Assembly (NCBI GenBank): GCA_036268875.1
Contig: DATATI010000072.1
Location: forward strand, 1 to 64,000
Origin: Polyangia bacterium
GTDB taxonomy: Bacteria > Myxococcota_A > Polyangia > Fen-1088
Direction of reading: 5' to 3'
DNA: 64,000 bases
Below, piece by piece: positions 61,920 to 64,000 of this stretch. Every line of letters begins with the position of its first letter. Position 1 is the first letter of the stretch. Position numbers and translations under genes: made by a program. A model generated the notes under the pieces. That model was not told the DNA's origin, did not search any database, and worked only from the letters and a program-made list of their open reading frames with translations.

Positions 61920-62390
61920 GCGGCCTTTTCGCAGCAGCACCTCGACCCGGCCGGGCTTGAGCAGATCCGGCAGAGCGCCCACCCGCACGAATCCCTGCCG
62001 ACGGTAGAACCGGCGCGCTGCCTGATTGTCGCGATCGAATGAAACATACAGCCAGCGGCGCGACGCAAGGGCGCGCGCCTCGATGTGGGCCATGAGCGCG
62101 CGCCCCACCCCGCGCCCGGCGGCCGACGAACGCACCGCCAAAAGCGCGATGAACGACCCCAGCAGAAAATTGCCCTGCACGACGACGATCCCTTGCACCG
62201 GGCCGCGCATCCTTGCCCGCGCCAGCCAGATCTCGTCGCTGTTCTGCGAGGCTACCCGCGCCAGCCAGCGGCCCAGCGCCGGCGCGCGATAGCCAAGGCC
62301 GCGCCAGGGATCCATCGCCGCGATCCAGCCGGCCTGCGCGCGGGCCACCGGGGCGCGGGCGCGGGCGACGAGCGGCGGGCGATCAGTCAC
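61908..62390 (-). CDS. GNAT-family N-acetyltransferase
   Basis: A 160-residue acetyltransferase. The acetyl-CoA-binding core is in LLAVRSSAAGRGVGRALMAH (R/Q-x-x-G-x-G/A pattern), followed by YVSFDRDNQAARRFYRRQGF, typical of the family. Substrate unknown. GTG 62390 overlaps the deacetylase stop by eight bases and is preferred; ATG 62408 is possible. Last gene of a minus-strand unit engB-rimI-deacetylase-GNAT. A second GNAT (rimI) lies two genes upstream. Confidence 0.8.
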   Translation of the reverse strand: MTDRPPLVARARAPVARAQAGWIAAMDPWRGLGYRAPALGRWLARVASQNSDEIWLARARMRGPVQGIVVVQGNFLLGSFIALLAVRSSAAGRGVGRALMAHIEARALASRRWLYVSFDRDNQAARRFYRRQGFVRVGALPDLLKPGRVEVLLRKGRPRV

Positions 62391-63168
62391 CGGCCAAGCT
62401 GGTGCCATCCATCGACAGCGGCATCGGATCGTCGGGACCAAGCTCCGGCGCCACCGCCGGCGGCGGGGCCGCCAAAAGCTCGGACAGATGCACGAAGCGC
62501 AGGCCGCGCGCACGCAGCTCGCGCAAGATTCCCGGCAGCGCTTCGGCGGTGCGACGGGCGCGGCCGTTGATGTGGAAGATGACGATCGATCCGGGCTTGG
62601 TCTTGCGCAAGACGGTGCGGGTCATCTCCTCCGCCGTCACGGTGGCGCTGGGATCCCCGGACACCACGTCCCACAACACCGCCGGCAGCTTGCGATCCTG
62701 CAGCACGCCCAGCACGCGCGCGCTCCATTCGCCGAAGGGAGGGCGAAAGGCCACGCTCTTTTTTCCGTAACGCAACAGCGCCGCTTCCGTCTGATCGATC
62801 TCCTCGCCGATGCGGGCGGCGTTCAGGCGGCGCATGTGCGGGTGGTCGTACGAGTGATCGCCGAACTCGATCAGCGCCTCGGCGGCCAGCGCATCCATGG
62901 CCTCGGGATGCGTCTCCACCCAGCGGCCCGAAACGAAGATCGTGGCCGGCACGTTCTCGGCGCGCAGCAGATCGAAGATGGCCTGATCGAAGCCATTGTC
63001 CTGCGTGCGCGTGGCGCACGCGTCAAACGTGATCGCCACCGTCGGCTGATCGGTCGCCACGTGGGTGATGGGCGCGCGCAGGGCGTGGGCCGGCGGCAAG
63101 GGCCGAGCCGCCGGATCGATCGCCAATTGCGTGACGAAGGCGATCCCGAAAGAAATGGTTAGGGACAT
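62383..63168 (-). CDS. Polysaccharide deacetylase (NodB homology)
   Basis: A 261-residue protein with an N-terminal signal/anchor (SLTISFGIAFVTQLAI) and a NodB domain: ITFDACATRT, FVSGRWVETHPEA, HSYDHPHM (metal His pair), RPPFGEWS and IVIFHING. The usual TFDD reads TFDAC, so the second, metal-binding Asp is missing. This occurs in a known subset of deacetylase-like proteins whose activity may differ. It probably acts on envelope or peptidoglycan sugars. Start ATG 63168, six bases after the rimI stop; a longer frame upstream belongs to shadow sequence. Confidence 0.8.
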   Translation of the reverse strand: MSLTISFGIAFVTQLAIDPAARPLPPAHALRAPITHVATDQPTVAITFDACATRTQDNGFDQAIFDLLRAENVPATIFVSGRWVETHPEAMDALAAEALIEFGDHSYDHPHMRRLNAARIGEEIDQTEAALLRYGKKSVAFRPPFGEWSARVLGVLQDRKLPAVLWDVVSGDPSATVTAEEMTRTVLRKTKPGSIVIFHINGRARRTAEALPGILRELRARGLRFVHLSELLAAPPPAVAPELGPDDPMPLSMDGTSLAGD

Positions 63169-63173
63169 GCGAG

Positions 63174-63644
63174 CTAGCCCAAGTCCAGAAGCATGACGAT
63201 CGCATCTTCCTGGTCCTCTGCATAGTAGTTCGGGCGCACGCCGATGGCGCGGAAGGCAAATCGCCGGTAAAGCCGCAGCGCCGCGCCGTTCGAACGGCGC
63301 ACCTCCAGGGTCACGTACCGACACAGCTCGCGACGCGCAAAGTCGATCATGTGCGCCATCATCCGCGAAGCGTGGCCGGCGCGGCGGGCCTGCGGATGCG
63401 TGGCCAGGTTCAGCACGTGCACCTCGTCGGCCACCAGCCAGTAGTTGGCGAAGCCGACCACGTCGCCGCTCTGCACCTCGCGTACGATGTCGACGTGCGC
63501 CCAGTCGCGCGTCAGCTCCTCGAGGAAAACCTGGCGCGACCACGGAGAACGGAACGACACCCGTTCGATCTCCATCACCGCGTCGAGATCGGCCGCCTTC
63601 ATCGGCTCGATCAGAAACGGCTGGGGGGCCTTGTTCAGCGCCAT
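63174..63644 (-). CDS. rimI: Ribosomal protein alanine N-acetyltransferase RimI
   Basis: A 156-residue GNAT protein of the RimI type. It has MKAADLDAVMEIERVSF and PWSRQVFLEELTR at the N-terminus, the acetyl-CoA motif LATHPQARRAGHASRMM and the C-terminal LEVRRSNGAALRLYRRFAF and RPNYYAEDQEDAIVM, all standard. It acetylates the N-terminal Ala of ribosomal protein S18. It follows engB by 30 bases. The Q/R-x-x-G-x-G position reads ARRAGHA, with Ala-Gly-His-Ala in place of Gly-x-Gly, a mild variation. Confidence 0.9.
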   Translation of the reverse strand: MALNKAPQPFLIEPMKAADLDAVMEIERVSFRSPWSRQVFLEELTRDWAHVDIVREVQSGDVVGFANYWLVADEVHVLNLATHPQARRAGHASRMMAHMIDFARRELCRYVTLEVRRSNGAALRLYRRFAFRAIGVRPNYYAEDQEDAIVMLLDLG

Positions 63645-63674
63645 GACAACTCTAGAGCTCGGGCGGCGCCGACG

Positions 63675-64000
63675 TTATTCGGGGCCGTCCTCCGCCGCAA
63701 CTTTGGCGGCGGGGACAGACGACGACGCCGCCGCGTGGGCGCGCGCCGCGGCCAGGATGGCCGCCCACAGACGCCCGACGTTTTCTCCCGAATCGGCCGA
63801 CACCAGCAGCGGCGCCGCCCGCCCGGGCGCCGGCGCGCCGAACCACTCGCGGCAGCGGGTGCGCAAGGCCTGCTGCTCGCGGGCGTTCAGCTTGTCGACC
63901 TTGGTGAAGACCACCTGTGCCGGCACGCGCTCGGTGCCCAGCCAGTCGTAAAGCTGCCGCTCCTCGTCTTCGATCCCGCGGCGCGCGTCCATCAGGATCA
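63675..64000 (-). CDS. engB: Ribosome biogenesis GTPase EngB/YsxC, C-terminal part
   Basis: The last 105 or more residues of EngB; the 5' part lies beyond the window. MDARRGIEDEERQLYDWL is the conserved stretch after the G3 region, and VFTKVDKLN carries the G4 motif TKxD; SADSGENV serves as G5. The GTPase acts in assembly of the large ribosomal subunit. The C-terminal tail (AAARAHAAASSSVPAAKVAA) is longer and more Ala-rich than in most homologues. It heads a minus-strand unit with rimI downstream. Confidence 0.85.
   Translation of the reverse strand, partial: ILMDARRGIEDEERQLYDWLGTERVPAQVVFTKVDKLNAREQQALRTRCREWFGAPAPGRAAPLLVSADSGENVGRLWAAILAAARAHAAASSSVPAAKVAAEDGPE

Overview
The window is a high-GC bacterial chromosome segment that most resembles Myxococcota (myxobacteria or a close relative). 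The basis is gene content, not a database match. It holds five eukaryote-like Ser/Thr protein kinases in 64 kb, several fused to AAA ATPase and TPR regions. It also holds many lipoproteins with Gly/Thr- or Asp-rich linkers, a Cys-repeat lipoprotein, a DUF1592/DUF1552 pair, and von Willebrand and Kelch surface proteins. Core genes (sdhCAB, leuA, a superoxide dismutase, rimI, engB, tRNA-Thr) are scattered among them.

Layout. 1-2040: accessory patch with tandem repeats like IS21-family ends, an unknown secreted protein, an XRE regulator and a tRNA-Thr(CGT) gene. 2114-5525: multi-pass membrane protein, then a TPR membrane protein overlapping a lipoprotein gene. 5586-8956: tightly coupled sdhC-sdhA-sdhB. 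9212-11390: two tandem VWA lipoproteins, the first frameshifted. 11418-16151: ALTAN-repeat lipoprotein and a 1308-residue kinase/cyclase-like/AAA/TPR protein. 16230-18404: short leuA and a divergent LysR gene. 18468-20927: metallophosphoesterase, superoxide dismutase, lipoprotein and a clear terminator. 21164-22518: lower-GC two-gene unit of unknown function. 22597-32397: Cys-repeat and PEGA/TPR proteins, two kinases and their lipoprotein/TPR neighbours. 32493-37512: Spy-like protein and an RND pump. 37738-43926: FliA-like sigma factor, an enhancer-binding-type AAA+ regulator with an altered sigma54-contact loop, and a 1239-residue kinase overlapping it. 43947-47279: cytoplasmic subtilase, LigA-like/IPT-like protein and unknown protein, preceded by a dyad. 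47562-50593: DUF1592/DUF1552 pair. 50978-55653: predicted outer-membrane protein, ECF sigma factor, membrane TPR protein, lyase-like lipoprotein and Kelch lipoprotein. 55674-58647: P460-like protein and a two-component system. 58707-64000: iron-permease-family protein, kinase with TPRs, GNAT, polysaccharide deacetylase, rimI and the 3' part of engB.

Working together. The recurring theme is signalling linked to the cell envelope. Kinases sit beside lipoproteins, small TPR membrane proteins or transcription regulators, and often share overlapping start and stop codons with them. The least explained parts are the subtilase cluster (43947-47279), the regulator/kinase pair (38666-43926), the kinase carrying an anti-sigma-type zinc motif (30090-31766) and the lower-GC pair (21164-22518).
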